Below are positions 22,163 to 30,191 of a stretch of 32,151 nt of DNA, piece by piece. The position numbers and the translations under genes are program-made. How positions within the stretch are numbered: position 1 is the stretch's first letter; every line of letters starts with the position of its first letter. The notes under the pieces were generated by a model that saw only the letters and a list, made by a program, of their open reading frames with translations, was not told the DNA's origin and did no database searches. Origin of the DNA: Mycobacterium colombiense (lineage in GTDB: Bacteria; Actinomycetota; Actinomycetes; Mycobacteriales; Mycobacteriaceae); assembly GCF_001672755.1 (NCBI RefSeq), contig NZ_LZKI01000067.1, positions 1 through 32,151 of the forward strand, written 5' to 3'.

Positions 22163-23764
22163 ATGCAACGCGTGCGTCCCTCTGAACTCGACGCTGTGAT
22201 CGCAAAGGCACGCAGTCACACGCTCAGTGATATTCCGCGCCGGTCGGCCCGAAAGCATCCGGGCAAGCCCGCGATCATCGACGGAGACGTCCTTCTCACC
22301 TTCGCTGAGTTCGACGCTTTGGTAGACAGGACCGCAGCCGCGTTGCACAACAACGGCTTTGCGCCCGGCGAGCGCATCGCCCTGCTGGCCCACAACTGTT
22401 GGCAGTACGCGGTCCTGGTTTTCGCCACGGCTCGCGTCGGTGTGGTTTTGGTGCCGATCAATTTCATGCTCACCGCTGAGGAAATCTCTTACATCCTCGG
22501 TCACAGCGGAGTCAGTGGATTCGTCGTCGAGGGTGATTTGACGGCCACCGCCGAGCGCGCGATGCAGCTCGGCGGCGTTGTCACGACCAGGGTGGCACTG
22601 ATGCCGGCCGGGCGCACCGCTCCCCCGGGCTGGGATGACTTCGCAGGGTGGTTGACGGCGAACACCACCGCGCCGGACCTGAACATCGATGACGACCAAC
22701 TCGTGCGGCTGATGTATACCAGCGGGACCGAGTCGCGGCCCAAGGCCGTGATGCACTCCAGCCGCAGCCTGATGTGGCAGTATGCGAGCACGATCGAGGC
22801 CGGCTCGATGTCTGGAGACGACGTCGAGATCCATTCGCTACCGCTTTATCACTGCGCACAGCTGGACAATTTCCTGGCCACCGACATCTATCTGGGCGCT
22901 ACCAGCATCATCCTGCCGCGTCCCGAACCGGACGCGGTCCTGCGCACCATCGAGCGCTATCAGGTAACGAATTACTTTGCGCCACCGACGGTGTGGATCA
23001 GCCTGCTGCGCTGCCCGACCTTCGATAAGGTAGATCTGACCAGTTTGCGCAAGGGGTACTACGGCGCCTCAGCGATGCCGATCGAGGTACTGCATGAGAT
23101 CCGCCAGCGGCTGCCGCGTCTGAGGTTGTGGAACTTCTACGGCCAGACCGAGATGGCGCCATTGGCGTCAACCCTGGGACCCGATGAGCAGGATGCCCAT
23201 GCCGGCGCGGCCGGGCGCCCAGTTGTCAATGTGGAGACAACGATCCTCGATGACAACGACATCCCCCGAGGTACTGGTTCGGTGGGCGAGATCGCGCATC
23301 GCAGCCCGCACTTGATGCTGGGCTATCTCGACGATCCCGAACGAACTGCCGAGGCCTTCCGCGGCGGCTGGTTCCACTCGGGCGATCTCGGTTACTACGA
23401 CGAGCACGGCATGTTGCACGTCGTGGACCGCAAGAAGGACATGATCAAAACCGGCGGAGAAAATGTGGCCAGTCGCGAGGTCGAGGAGATCGTCTACCGG
23501 CATAGCGGCGTCGAGGAGGTCGCGGTCTTCGGTGTGCCGCACCCGGTTTGGGTGGAAGCCGTGGTGGCGGCGGTGGTGCCGCGCGATGGCATCGGTCTCA
23601 CCGAAAATGACATTCTGAACCATTGCCGCGAGCATCTGTCCGGCTTCAAGACACCCAAGCGAGTTTTCTTCGTCGATGCACTGCCGAAAAATCCGAGCGG
23701 CAAATTGCTCAAGCGAGAGCTTCGCGACCGGTTCGGTCTCGGGGGGCAGGCCGTGTTCCACTGA
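22163..23764 (+). CDS. Acyl-CoA synthetase (AMP-forming), FadD type
   Basis: A 533-residue ANL-superfamily ligase with the P-loop-like YTSGTESRPK (185-194), FYGQTE, HSGDLGYYDEHG, DRKKDMIKTGGENV and C-terminal PKNPSGKLLK, whose Lys514 is the adenylation lysine. It activates a carboxylic acid to acyl-AMP and then acyl-CoA. The start is ATG 22163, with a short divergent promoter region shared with the BVMO. Heading an operon of SDR and esterase genes beside a BVMO, it probably activates the acid released after ester hydrolysis. Mycobacterial FadD3, FadD17 and FadD19 do similar work on steroid acids. The exact acid is not known. Confidence 0.92.
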   Translation: MQRVRPSELDAVIAKARSHTLSDIPRRSARKHPGKPAIIDGDVLLTFAEFDALVDRTAAALHNNGFAPGERIALLAHNCWQYAVLVFATARVGVVLVPINFMLTAEEISYILGHSGVSGFVVEGDLTATAERAMQLGGVVTTRVALMPAGRTAPPGWDDFAGWLTANTTAPDLNIDDDQLVRLMYTSGTESRPKAVMHSSRSLMWQYASTIEAGSMSGDDVEIHSLPLYHCAQLDNFLATDIYLGATSIILPRPEPDAVLRTIERYQVTNYFAPPTVWISLLRCPTFDKVDLTSLRKGYYGASAMPIEVLHEIRQRLPRLRLWNFYGQTEMAPLASTLGPDEQDAHAGAAGRPVVNVETTILDDNDIPRGTGSVGEIAHRSPHLMLGYLDDPERTAEAFRGGWFHSGDLGYYDEHGMLHVVDRKKDMIKTGGENVASREVEEIVYRHSGVEEVAVFGVPHPVWVEAVVAAVVPRDGIGLTENDILNHCREHLSGFKTPKRVFFVDALPKNPSGKLLKRELRDRFGLGGQAVFH

Positions 23765-23772
23765 CCGGGCAT

Positions 23773-23798
23773 CCCGGTGTTTGCATGACCACACCGGG
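23773..23798 (+). promoter_or_regulatory. Hairpin whose 3' arm overlaps a ribosome-binding site
   Basis: CCCGGTGT (23773-23780) pairs perfectly with ACACCGGG (23791-23798) around a 10-base loop, between the ligase stop and the next ATG (23813). The 3' arm covers part of the only SD-like bases, GGGAG (23796-23800). It could lower translation of the rest of the operon or end some transcripts. Confidence 0.45.
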
Positions 23799-23812
23799 AG
23801 TTGACTGATGCC

Positions 23813-24292
23813 ATGAGCAACGACCTCACGCTGTCCGACCTGCAGGAGTTTATCGCCGGGTTCTGGTACCACTACGACGAGGCACACTACGACGAGCTGG
23901 CAGCCCGTTACGCCGAGAACGTGCGCTACGTGACCCGAAGCGATTCGGGCACAAGCCCATTCGAGGAACTGATGTCGCCCGAATTGCATGGCCGCGCCGC
24001 CGTCATGGAATGGATGTCGAAACACCGCAAACAAAGTCCGTACCCGCTGCGCCACCATGCCACCAACGTTCACCGCACGGGTACCGATGGTGACGTCACG
24101 TACGCGCGGTTCTATATCTTCGTCAATCAGACCGCAAACTTCGTGCCGTTCGCGGTTTCCAGCGGCGTAGCGACCGTCGGCGTGCGCCGCGGCACCGGCG
24201 GGCTGGAGTTCACCGAGATGGACATTGTTCTCGACACCACCAACTCGGTCTTGCTCTCCGAGCTCACCGTCGACAGCGCCACTGGTTCGTGA
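23813..24292 (+). CDS. NTF2/SnoaL-like protein
   Basis: A 159-residue protein with LTLSDLQEFIAGFWYHYDEAHYDELAARYAENVRYVTRSDSG, the SnoaL-type N-terminal helix with a substrate-pocket Tyr/Asp cluster, followed by HGRAAVMEWMSKHRKQ, LRHHATNVH and TYARFYIFV strands. ATG 23813 was chosen over TTG 23801. Its stop overlaps the next SDR start as GTGA. Like three other NTF2-fold proteins in the window it sits in an oxidoreductase operon. It may isomerise, hydrate or dehydrate an intermediate. No specific function is claimed. Confidence 0.78.
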   Translation: MSNDLTLSDLQEFIAGFWYHYDEAHYDELAARYAENVRYVTRSDSGTSPFEELMSPELHGRAAVMEWMSKHRKQSPYPLRHHATNVHRTGTDGDVTYARFYIFVNQTANFVPFAVSSGVATVGVRRGTGGLEFTEMDIVLDTTNSVLLSELTVDSATGS

Positions 24293-25215
24293 GCGCTCGC
24301 GAAACATTCTCCGGCGGCGTCGCCGTCATTACCGGCGCCGGCGCCGGCATCGGTGCCGGACTGGCTCGACATGCCAGCCGGTTGGGGATGACGGTTGTGC
24401 TGGCCGACATCGACGCCGACGCCATCGCCGCGCTGCGCGACGAGCTCTGCGCGGCCGGAGGGGCAGCGCTGGATGTGGTGTGCGACGTTCGCGAACCCGA
24501 CGCCGTGCAGGCGCTCGCCGAGAAGACCTACCGCGATATCGGTGCGGTACGACTGCTGGTGAACAACGCGGGCGTCGAACAGTTCGGCTACCTGTGGGAC
24601 ACACCCGTTCCCAACTGGAAGCGCGTCATCGACATAAACATCAGCGGCGTCTTCCACGGTGTGCGGGCCTTTCTCCCCAGAATGATGGCCGCCGACGAGC
24701 AGGCGTGGGTGTGGAATCTGTCGTCGGTCGGCGGGGTGGTGTCAATTCCGTTGCAGGCGCCTTACATCGTGAGTAAGCACGCGGTGCTGGCGTTGACCGA
24801 ATGTCTACGTCTTGACGTTGAAACGGCCGGACACGGCCAGCACATTCACGTCCAGGCGGTGCTGCCTGGTGCGGTGGTGTCCAACATTTTCGAATCGGCG
24901 GGCGGCGTCGACGCCGACGGTGCGAGCGACCGTGCTGCGGCGGAGTCTCAGCGATCGGCGATGCTGGACATCGCGGCCGATGCCATGGATCCGCTCACCG
25001 CCGCCCAAGTGGTGTTCGAGCAGGCCGCCCAAGGGCGGTTCTATCTCCTCACCCAACCCGAATTCGTGGGGAATGCGATGCTCGAACGAGCCAATGTGCT
25101 TGCTGGACAGCGACCTCCAATGCTACGCACCAGAAGCCGTTTCGATCCCAAACAACGTCTCGATCCCAAACAACGTCTCGATCCCAGACAACATCTCGAT
25201 CCCAGACAACAATGA
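24289..25215 (+). CDS. SDR-family oxidoreductase with repeat-built C-terminal tail
   Basis: A 308-residue SDR with TGAGAGIG (15-22), NNAG (92-95) and catalytic Ser146, Tyr159 and Lys163 (YIVSK). Asp40 after strand 2 favours NAD(H). The normal domain ends near residue 280; the last 24 or so residues are four copies of a six-residue unit, RLDPKQ and variants, written by an 18-bp tandem repeat. This tail is unusual and probably variable between strains. GTG 24289 overlaps the previous stop, and its own TGA lies inside the ATGA start of the esterase, so the three genes are coupled. Confidence 0.88.
   Translation: MSARETFSGGVAVITGAGAGIGAGLARHASRLGMTVVLADIDADAIAALRDELCAAGGAALDVVCDVREPDAVQALAEKTYRDIGAVRLLVNNAGVEQFGYLWDTPVPNWKRVIDINISGVFHGVRAFLPRMMAADEQAWVWNLSSVGGVVSIPLQAPYIVSKHAVLALTECLRLDVETAGHGQHIHVQAVLPGAVVSNIFESAGGVDADGASDRAAAESQRSAMLDIAADAMDPLTAAQVVFEQAAQGRFYLLTQPEFVGNAMLERANVLAGQRPPMLRTRSRFDPKQRLDPKQRLDPRQHLDPRQQ
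25141..25210 (+). repeat. 18-bp tandem repeat, about 3.9 copies, inside the SDR C-terminus
   Basis: The unit CTCGATCCCAAACAACGT is repeated at 25141, 25159, 25177 and 25195. The first differs in its first base, the last two read CAGACAACAT. Length 18 keeps the reading frame, so copy number could change without breaking the gene. It ends two bases before the start of the next gene. This is a likely VNTR locus. Confidence 0.9.
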
Positions 25216-26153
25216 ATATTCCGCCCCTGGACCCCGATGCCGCTGCCAGGGTGGCGTCCTTGGGCCGCGTCGCGCCGATGCGGCAACGAGGTCTTGCGAT
25301 GGTGCGCGATTCACTCGAATCAATGCCACTGCCGCCGATGCCCGACATGGCCGAAGTGACCGATCATTCCATCGCCGGCCCTGATGGCGAGCTTCCGCTG
25401 CGCATCTACCGACCGACCCGCGACGTCGATGCGCCGGCATTGGTGTATTTTCACGGTGGCGGCATGGTGCTCGGGTCCAACCATTCCTTCGAGCCGCTAG
25501 CCCGCAACATCGCGCAGTCGTCTGGTGCAACGGTGGTCGCCGTCGAATACCGCCTGGCACCGGAAGCCCCGCCGCCGGCACAGTTCGACGACGCGTTCAG
25601 CGCGACCGCATGGGTCGCCGCGAACGCAACCGAATTGCGGCTGGATCCAACCCGAATCGGGGTAATCGGTGACAGCGCGGGTGGCGCCCTGGCCGCGGCA
25701 GTCGCCCTGGCCGCCCGTGACCGAGGCGGTCCGCCCTTGTTCTGCCAGGTGTTGTTGTACCCGGCCGTGGATAGAGACATGACGGTGCCATCACTCGCGG
25801 CGCTGGAATCGGCGCCCATGCTGAGCCTCGACGACATCCATTACATGCACGAGCTGGCCGATGCGGGAACCGGCCCGCCCGATCATCCGTATCTCGTGCC
25901 GGCGTACGCCGCCAATCTGTCCCACCTTCCGCAGGCCATCGTGGCGACCGCCGCGGTCGATCCGATCCGCGACTGGGGAGAACGATACGCGGAGCGGTTG
26001 CGGGATGCCGACGTGCAGACCACCGTCACTCGTTATCCCGGTGTGTATCACGGCTTTCTGATGCGTTCAGAATCGGTGGCGCGTGCCGGCCTCGCGCTAG
26101 CCGAGATCGGTGCGCTGCTCAGGGCGAAGTTCGCGAATCCACTCCCGTTGTGA
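25212..26153 (+). CDS. Alpha/beta hydrolase of the hormone-sensitive lipase (HSL) family
   Basis: A 313-residue esterase with the oxyanion motif HGGG (81-84), nucleophile Ser155 in GDSAGG, Asp250 in AVDPIRD and His280 in YHGF, so the triad is complete. No signal peptide is seen, so it is probably cytoplasmic. Mycobacterial Lip proteins (LipF, LipH, LipI, LipN and others) are of this family. Start ATG 25212 overlaps the SDR stop as ATGA. Close to a BVMO it is the natural enzyme to split the ester or lactone made by that BVMO, which is inferred from context only. Confidence 0.93.
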   Translation: MNIPPLDPDAAARVASLGRVAPMRQRGLAMVRDSLESMPLPPMPDMAEVTDHSIAGPDGELPLRIYRPTRDVDAPALVYFHGGGMVLGSNHSFEPLARNIAQSSGATVVAVEYRLAPEAPPPAQFDDAFSATAWVAANATELRLDPTRIGVIGDSAGGALAAAVALAARDRGGPPLFCQVLLYPAVDRDMTVPSLAALESAPMLSLDDIHYMHELADAGTGPPDHPYLVPAYAANLSHLPQAIVATAAVDPIRDWGERYAERLRDADVQTTVTRYPGVYHGFLMRSESVARAGLALAEIGALLRAKFANPLPL

Positions 26154-26172
26154 GACGGGCACATCGCGCCGT

Positions 26173-26207
26173 CCGTGCCCGAACCGCGAGCCGGCCGTGC
26201 CCGAACC
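26173..26207. repeat. 13-bp direct repeat in the gap before the unknown 358-aa gene
   Basis: CCGTGCCCGAACC occurs at 26173-26185 and 26195-26207, 22 bp apart, about two helical turns. It may be a paired binding site, or a small duplication. Nothing else is seen in 26154-26332 besides the AAGGAG ribosome-binding site at its end. Confidence 0.4.
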
Positions 26208-26332
26208 ACGACGAGGCCCCGTCGAGCGGGATTTTCCTCCCGATCACCGGACATGAGGTGCTCGTTGTCGTCCTCGCGCGGCGAGGATCGATCGCAGCAA
26301 CATGACCGAGCGTCGCCCAGAAGGAGATCTCG

Positions 26333-27409
26333 ATGCTGACTCACGAGCGGCGGATGGAGTTGTCCGACATCCTGCGCCCCGCCGCACCGCCCCGGGAAAT
26401 CAGGGATGTCTACACCGACGATCAGAGGGAGCGGCTGCTCGACGTCGTACGCACCGAAGGCCCGTGGAAGCTGATCATCGCGCAACATTTCGCCTCCGCC
26501 GATGAACTGATCGCCACCATGAGTGGTGCGTTCCCCGAGGGATTCACGCCATCGCTGGACCTCTTCCTCACCCCGACGTTCCGCGGCTACCTGGCCAACT
26601 ACGGCGCGGCGCTGTACCCGCAGCTACACGATTGCTTCTACAACGCGCGATTCCTGGAGATGGCCAAAAGCTACTGGAACGCCGAGTACGCCAAACCACA
26701 GCTGATGCTGTTCAACATCAACGGGCCGTGCGCCAATCGTGATCCGGGGCACCTGGATTCGCCAAGTTTCCGCGGCGTGCGGCACGAAAACGCGCCGACC
26801 TGGCTCAGCAGTGTGATGGGCAAGTCCGGGCTTTTCAAGGATTACCTGATCAAGATGGCGCAGGTAATCACCTGGTTTTCGCTGGATGGCCGTAGTGGAT
26901 TCACCTACTGGCCGAACGGGCCACTCAAGGCGCCCGAGCGAGTCCTGCCGCCGATCCACAACCGCGGCGTCGTGGTGCAGAACGAAATGATGGTGCACCG
27001 CGGCGAGGCGAACGGCCCACTAGAACAACAGATTCCGGTCGGCTTGGCCTTCGACACGGTGTTCACCGGAGATCCTGATGACGACGACCACTGGCTGCTG
27101 AAGAACGGTGAAGATGTGATCGCGCGCCACCGCACGGACGAGCTGCGGTTCCTGGTGCACTGGTCGGCCGAGGTGTTCTCCGATCTCGACGAGCTGAAGA
27201 AGAACATGGAGGGTTCGGACGACCTGACCGCCGAGCGGGCTATCGACATGATGGTCGACGACCTCAATAGCAGAGGGATCAGGCTCGACATTCCCAGTGA
27301 ACCGCTGCATGACGCGGCTTTCATCGGCGCGCTTAACGCCGCCTACGATCTGGGGGGCCCCGCCGTTTATCCCGAACAGGCGCCGATCAGCACTTTCGAG
27401 CTCGCATGA
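26333..27409 (+). CDS. Unrecognised conserved protein, possible Fe(II)/2-oxoglutarate-type oxygenase
   Basis: A 358-residue soluble protein with a good start: AAGGAG 8 bases before ATG 26333. I do not recognise a named family. It holds His140-x-Asp142 (PGHLDSPSFRGV) and, 80 residues later, His222-Arg223 (NEMMVHRGEANGP), which fits the HxD...H metal triad and following basic residue of the phytanoyl-CoA-dioxygenase-like fold. The strand VVVQNEMMVHRGEANG resembles the last metal-binding strand of those enzymes. Trp and Phe residues between could line a hydrophobic pocket. Its stop overlaps the next SDR start as ATGA. The enzymatic guess is weak; the gene itself is surely real. Confidence 0.6.
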   Translation: MLTHERRMELSDILRPAAPPREIRDVYTDDQRERLLDVVRTEGPWKLIIAQHFASADELIATMSGAFPEGFTPSLDLFLTPTFRGYLANYGAALYPQLHDCFYNARFLEMAKSYWNAEYAKPQLMLFNINGPCANRDPGHLDSPSFRGVRHENAPTWLSSVMGKSGLFKDYLIKMAQVITWFSLDGRSGFTYWPNGPLKAPERVLPPIHNRGVVVQNEMMVHRGEANGPLEQQIPVGLAFDTVFTGDPDDDDHWLLKNGEDVIARHRTDELRFLVHWSAEVFSDLDELKKNMEGSDDLTAERAIDMMVDDLNSRGIRLDIPSEPLHDAAFIGALNAAYDLGGPAVYPEQAPISTFELA

Positions 27410-28209
27410 TCGAAAAGGCATGCCCACTAAAGCGTTTCACGGATCGCCGGGTCGTCGTCACCGGTGCCGGTTCCGGGATCGGACAGGCCACCGTGGCGCG
27501 GATCCTCGACGAGGGTGCCACAGTCGTCGCGTACGACGTCTCCTCTGCGGGACTGGCGCACACCGCGGCACTTGCCGAAGACGCCGGCACCGGTGAACGA
27601 CTGACTACCGCCGTTCTCGATATCTCGTCGGAGGATGCCGTCGCCGCAGCGGTCAGCGCGGCGCTGGCCGAGCTCGGCGGCCTCGAGGTACTGGTCAACG
27701 CGGCTGCCATTCAGCGCTGTGCCAATACCCACGAGCACACACTGGCCGACTGGAACGCCACCCTCGCGGTCAATCTGACGGGCACCTTCCTCATGACGCG
27801 CCAGACGCTGCCGGCGCTGCTGGCCTCAGGCCGTGGCGTGGTGGTCAACTTCACCTCCACTGCAGCAACATTCGCCCATCCCTACATGGCGGCCTACGCT
27901 GCCAGCAAGGGTGGAGTGCTGTCGTTCACGCACTCATTGGCGCTCGAATACTCCAAGCAAGGGCTGCGCGCGGTCAATATCCAGCCGGGCGGAGTCGCCA
28001 CCGCGCTTGCGTTGTCCACCCTGGACAAGATGCCGCAGGGATACGACCTCGGGCTGTGGGCCAAACAGACTCCACTGCTGCACGGCAGGGACACCGAAAT
28101 CCTGGGGGATCCCAGCGCGGTGGCGTCAGTGATCGCCATGGTGGCTTCCGACGACGGCGCGTTCATCACGGGCACCGAAATCCGCATCGATGGCGGCGCG
28201 CACGCCTGA
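27406..28209 (+). CDS. SDR-family oxidoreductase
   Basis: A 267-residue SDR with TGAGSGIG (19-26), catalytic Ser151, Tyr164 and Lys168 (YAASK), and the end ITGTEIRIDGGAHA. The usual NNAG is NAAA here (98-101), a mild deviation that occurs in some active members. Asp45 after strand 2 suggests NAD(H). It starts in the ATGA overlap with the unknown 358-residue protein and ends the operon that began with the acyl-CoA ligase. It probably oxidises a hydroxyl made by the preceding enzyme, an idea based on coupling alone. Confidence 0.9.
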   Translation: MIEKACPLKRFTDRRVVVTGAGSGIGQATVARILDEGATVVAYDVSSAGLAHTAALAEDAGTGERLTTAVLDISSEDAVAAAVSAALAELGGLEVLVNAAAIQRCANTHEHTLADWNATLAVNLTGTFLMTRQTLPALLASGRGVVVNFTSTAATFAHPYMAAYAASKGGVLSFTHSLALEYSKQGLRAVNIQPGGVATALALSTLDKMPQGYDLGLWAKQTPLLHGRDTEILGDPSAVASVIAMVASDDGAFITGTEIRIDGGAHA

Positions 28210-28420
28210 GGACGGCTGTCACTATGAAAGTACACAACGAGATCGCGACTGACCGAGCAAGACCGCCGGGTGACGAGTGTTTGCAATATCGACTTGATAC
28301 CGGATGCGACGGCCGATAATCGGAGAACGCAGTCACGAATGCGGCAAAATCGAGGCGAAACAGCCGAAGCGCCGATTCCAGCCACCGGATTCGGTTCCAG
28401 CACACTCCAGGAAGCGCGAC

Positions 28421-28744
28421 ATGGTCAACCGTCTGCTATTCGCTCTGGCGGCGGCATCGGTCGCCCTGCTGGCAGCGGCGCCGCTGGGCCATGCCGACAC
28501 GACCGACCAGAAATTCCTGGCGGCGCTGGAGGCGCAGGGCATCATCGACCAAGCCTCGGCCGGACACGCGATCGAAGCCGCCCACTACGTCTGCGCGCGA
28601 CTCGACACCGGCGAAACGCCCATGGAGGTGATGCAGGACGTGCTGGCCAGCAGCGGTTTACCCGAGTTTCACACCGGTTTCTTCGTCGCCCAAAGCATTT
28701 ACTCCTACTGCCCGCGGCACAAGGATGAGATCCCTCGGGGATAG
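28421..28744 (+). CDS. Secreted DUF732 protein
   Basis: A 107-residue protein with a Sec signal peptide: MVNR, then the hydrophobic core LLFALAAASVALLAAAPLG, with likely cleavage after Ala25 (GHA-DT). The mature part, DQKFLAALEAQGI, then HYVCARLDTGETPMEVM and AQSIYSYCPRH, follows the mycobacterial DUF732 family. Cys58 and Cys97 probably form its disulfide. The function of the family is unknown. ATG 28421 has AGGAAG upstream and gives the correct signal peptide. It is transcribed alone; the 28210-28420 gap is A/T-richer, and a TTGATA / GATAAT pair (28294 and 28315) could be a promoter, though the spacing is short. Confidence 0.87.
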   Translation: MVNRLLFALAAASVALLAAAPLGHADTTDQKFLAALEAQGIIDQASAGHAIEAAHYVCARLDTGETPMEVMQDVLASSGLPEFHTGFFVAQSIYSYCPRHKDEIPRG

Positions 28745-28764
28745 CGGCACCCCTGGCCCCCGAA

Positions 28765-29067
28765 TTACTCTAAGGTGCCGTCTTTCTCGTCGACGACGGA
28801 CAAATCCCCATGGCGCACGGCGTCCAAAATCGACGCGCTCAGCGCCGAGCACACCAGGAAGACGCCCCGACTCCCCGGTCTGACGATCCTCTGCGCGTCG
28901 GCGCGCTCGGCGCACCGGGCCGTCGCCTCGGCGTTCCACTGCACACTGGTCTGATTCCAGCTGCTCTTGCGGGCCAGCACCCGCGCCCCACAGTTCCGGC
29001 ACACGACCGGCACCATGGGCATCTCGTCGAGCCGATTGTCCTTGCGCACCGACGATTCCAGCGTCAT
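28765..29067 (-). CDS. Small four-cysteine protein coupled to a KshA-like oxygenase
   Basis: A 100-residue protein with Cys23-x-x-Cys26 (VVCRNCGARV), Cys52 and Cys73 and the stretch SSWNQTSVQWNAEA. The four cysteines could bind zinc or an iron-sulfur cluster; the pattern is unlike the plant-type ferredoxin at 12.6 kb. ATG 29067 overlaps the stop of the Rieske gene as TGATG, so translation is coupled and a partnership with the oxygenase, such as electron transfer or assembly, is likely. I cannot name the family with certainty. It ends 20 bp from the convergent DUF732 stop. Confidence 0.7.
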   Translation of the reverse strand: MTLESSVRKDNRLDEMPMVPVVCRNCGARVLARKSSWNQTSVQWNAEATARCAERADAQRIVRPGSRGVFLVCSALSASILDAVRHGDLSVVDEKDGTLE

Positions 29068-30191
29068 CAGGCCCGGGCCGCCATGTTGGCCTGGACCTCT
29101 TTCATCCACGCCTCATACGGCCGGGTGGTGTCGAGCTCGAATTCGAAGCGGTCCACCATGTCCGGTTGCACGTCGGCCGCATCGACGTAGAACTGCTGAT
29201 ACCAGCGCCGCAACTGGTAGACCGGCCCGTCCTCTTCGACCAGCAACGGGTTGTCGATGCGCGCCTTGTGCCGCCAGATCTCGACGTCCTGCTCGAAACC
29301 GAGCTTGACGTAGTCGCCCAGTTTGATCGCGGTCCGCATCGCCTCATCACCGGGCATCGCCTCCGACTTCTTCACGATGATGCCATATTGCAGCACAAAG
29401 GAATTCGCGTCGATCGGATAGTGGCAATTGATGAGGATCGTCTTCGCGTCGCCGTACTCGTAGTGGTACGTCAGGTCGTCGATCATGAAGGACGGGCCGT
29501 AGTAGGACGCCACCGAGGTGTTGCCCAGCATCTGCGCGCCTTCGGTGCCACCCATGTCGGGGCGGCCCTCGCCGTTCATGTACTGCGTCGCGACGTGCCC
29601 CTCGAAGATGTTCTTGAAGTAGGTCGGCAGTGCGCCGTGGATGTAGTAGAAGTGCGCCATATCCACCACGTTATCGATGATTTCGCGGCAGTTGCTCTGC
29701 ACAACGGTGCTGTACCAATGCCAGTCGGTCCACTGGTCACTGGTGGCACCCTCGATCCGTGGGATCGTCACCTCCGGTGGCGGCGGCTTGCGCTCCGGGT
29801 CGTTCCACACGAACAACATGCCGTCCTGCTCCAGCGTCGTCCACGCTTGCGTGCGCGCCAGTTTGGGTGCGCGCCGGCTGTAGGGCACCTGCTTGCAGCG
29901 ACCGTCGCCACCCCAGCGCCAGTCGTGGAACGGGCAGGCGATCTCGTTGCCCTTGACCTCGCCCTGGGACAGGTCGCCGCCCATGTGACGGCAGTAGCCG
30001 TCGAGCACGTTGATGGTCCCATCACCGCTGCGGAAGACGACGAGCTTCTGCCCGAAGGCGTTGATCGCGTGGGGTTTGCCGTCACCGAAATCCCTGGTCA
30101 GCCCCAGGCAGTGCCAGCCGCGGGCGAACCGGGTCGGCGCGGCATGCGCTTCAATGAACCGAATCTGGTCGGCCTCGGTGTGCGACGTCAT
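29067..30191 (-). CDS. KshA-like Rieske non-heme iron oxygenase
   Basis: A 374-residue oxygenase with the Rieske motif Cys67-x-His69 and Cys86-x2-His89 (YCRHMGGDLSQGEVKGNEIACPFHDWRWGG). The mononuclear iron ligands are His180 and His185 (DNVVDMAHFYYIH) and Asp302 (QDVEIWRHK). Segments such as LPTYFKNIFEGH and RIDNPLLVEEDGPVYQLRRWYQQFYVD are almost those of KshA, the oxygenase of 3-ketosteroid 9alpha-hydroxylase (Rv3526). It should hydroxylate a steroid-like ring using electrons from KshB, which is not encoded here. As part of a second set of steroid genes it may prefer another steroid or a CoA thioester. It diverges from the KstD-like gene. Confidence 0.92.
   Translation of the reverse strand: MTSHTEADQIRFIEAHAAPTRFARGWHCLGLTRDFGDGKPHAINAFGQKLVVFRSGDGTINVLDGYCRHMGGDLSQGEVKGNEIACPFHDWRWGGDGRCKQVPYSRRAPKLARTQAWTTLEQDGMLFVWNDPERKPPPPEVTIPRIEGATSDQWTDWHWYSTVVQSNCREIIDNVVDMAHFYYIHGALPTYFKNIFEGHVATQYMNGEGRPDMGGTEGAQMLGNTSVASYYGPSFMIDDLTYHYEYGDAKTILINCHYPIDANSFVLQYGIIVKKSEAMPGDEAMRTAIKLGDYVKLGFEQDVEIWRHKARIDNPLLVEEDGPVYQLRRWYQQFYVDAADVQPDMVDRFEFELDTTRPYEAWMKEVQANMAARA

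Noticed and set aside
25141..25210. Tandem repeats considered as a CRISPR array
   Set aside because: Units are 18 bp, directly adjacent with no spacers, and lie in a coding frame.
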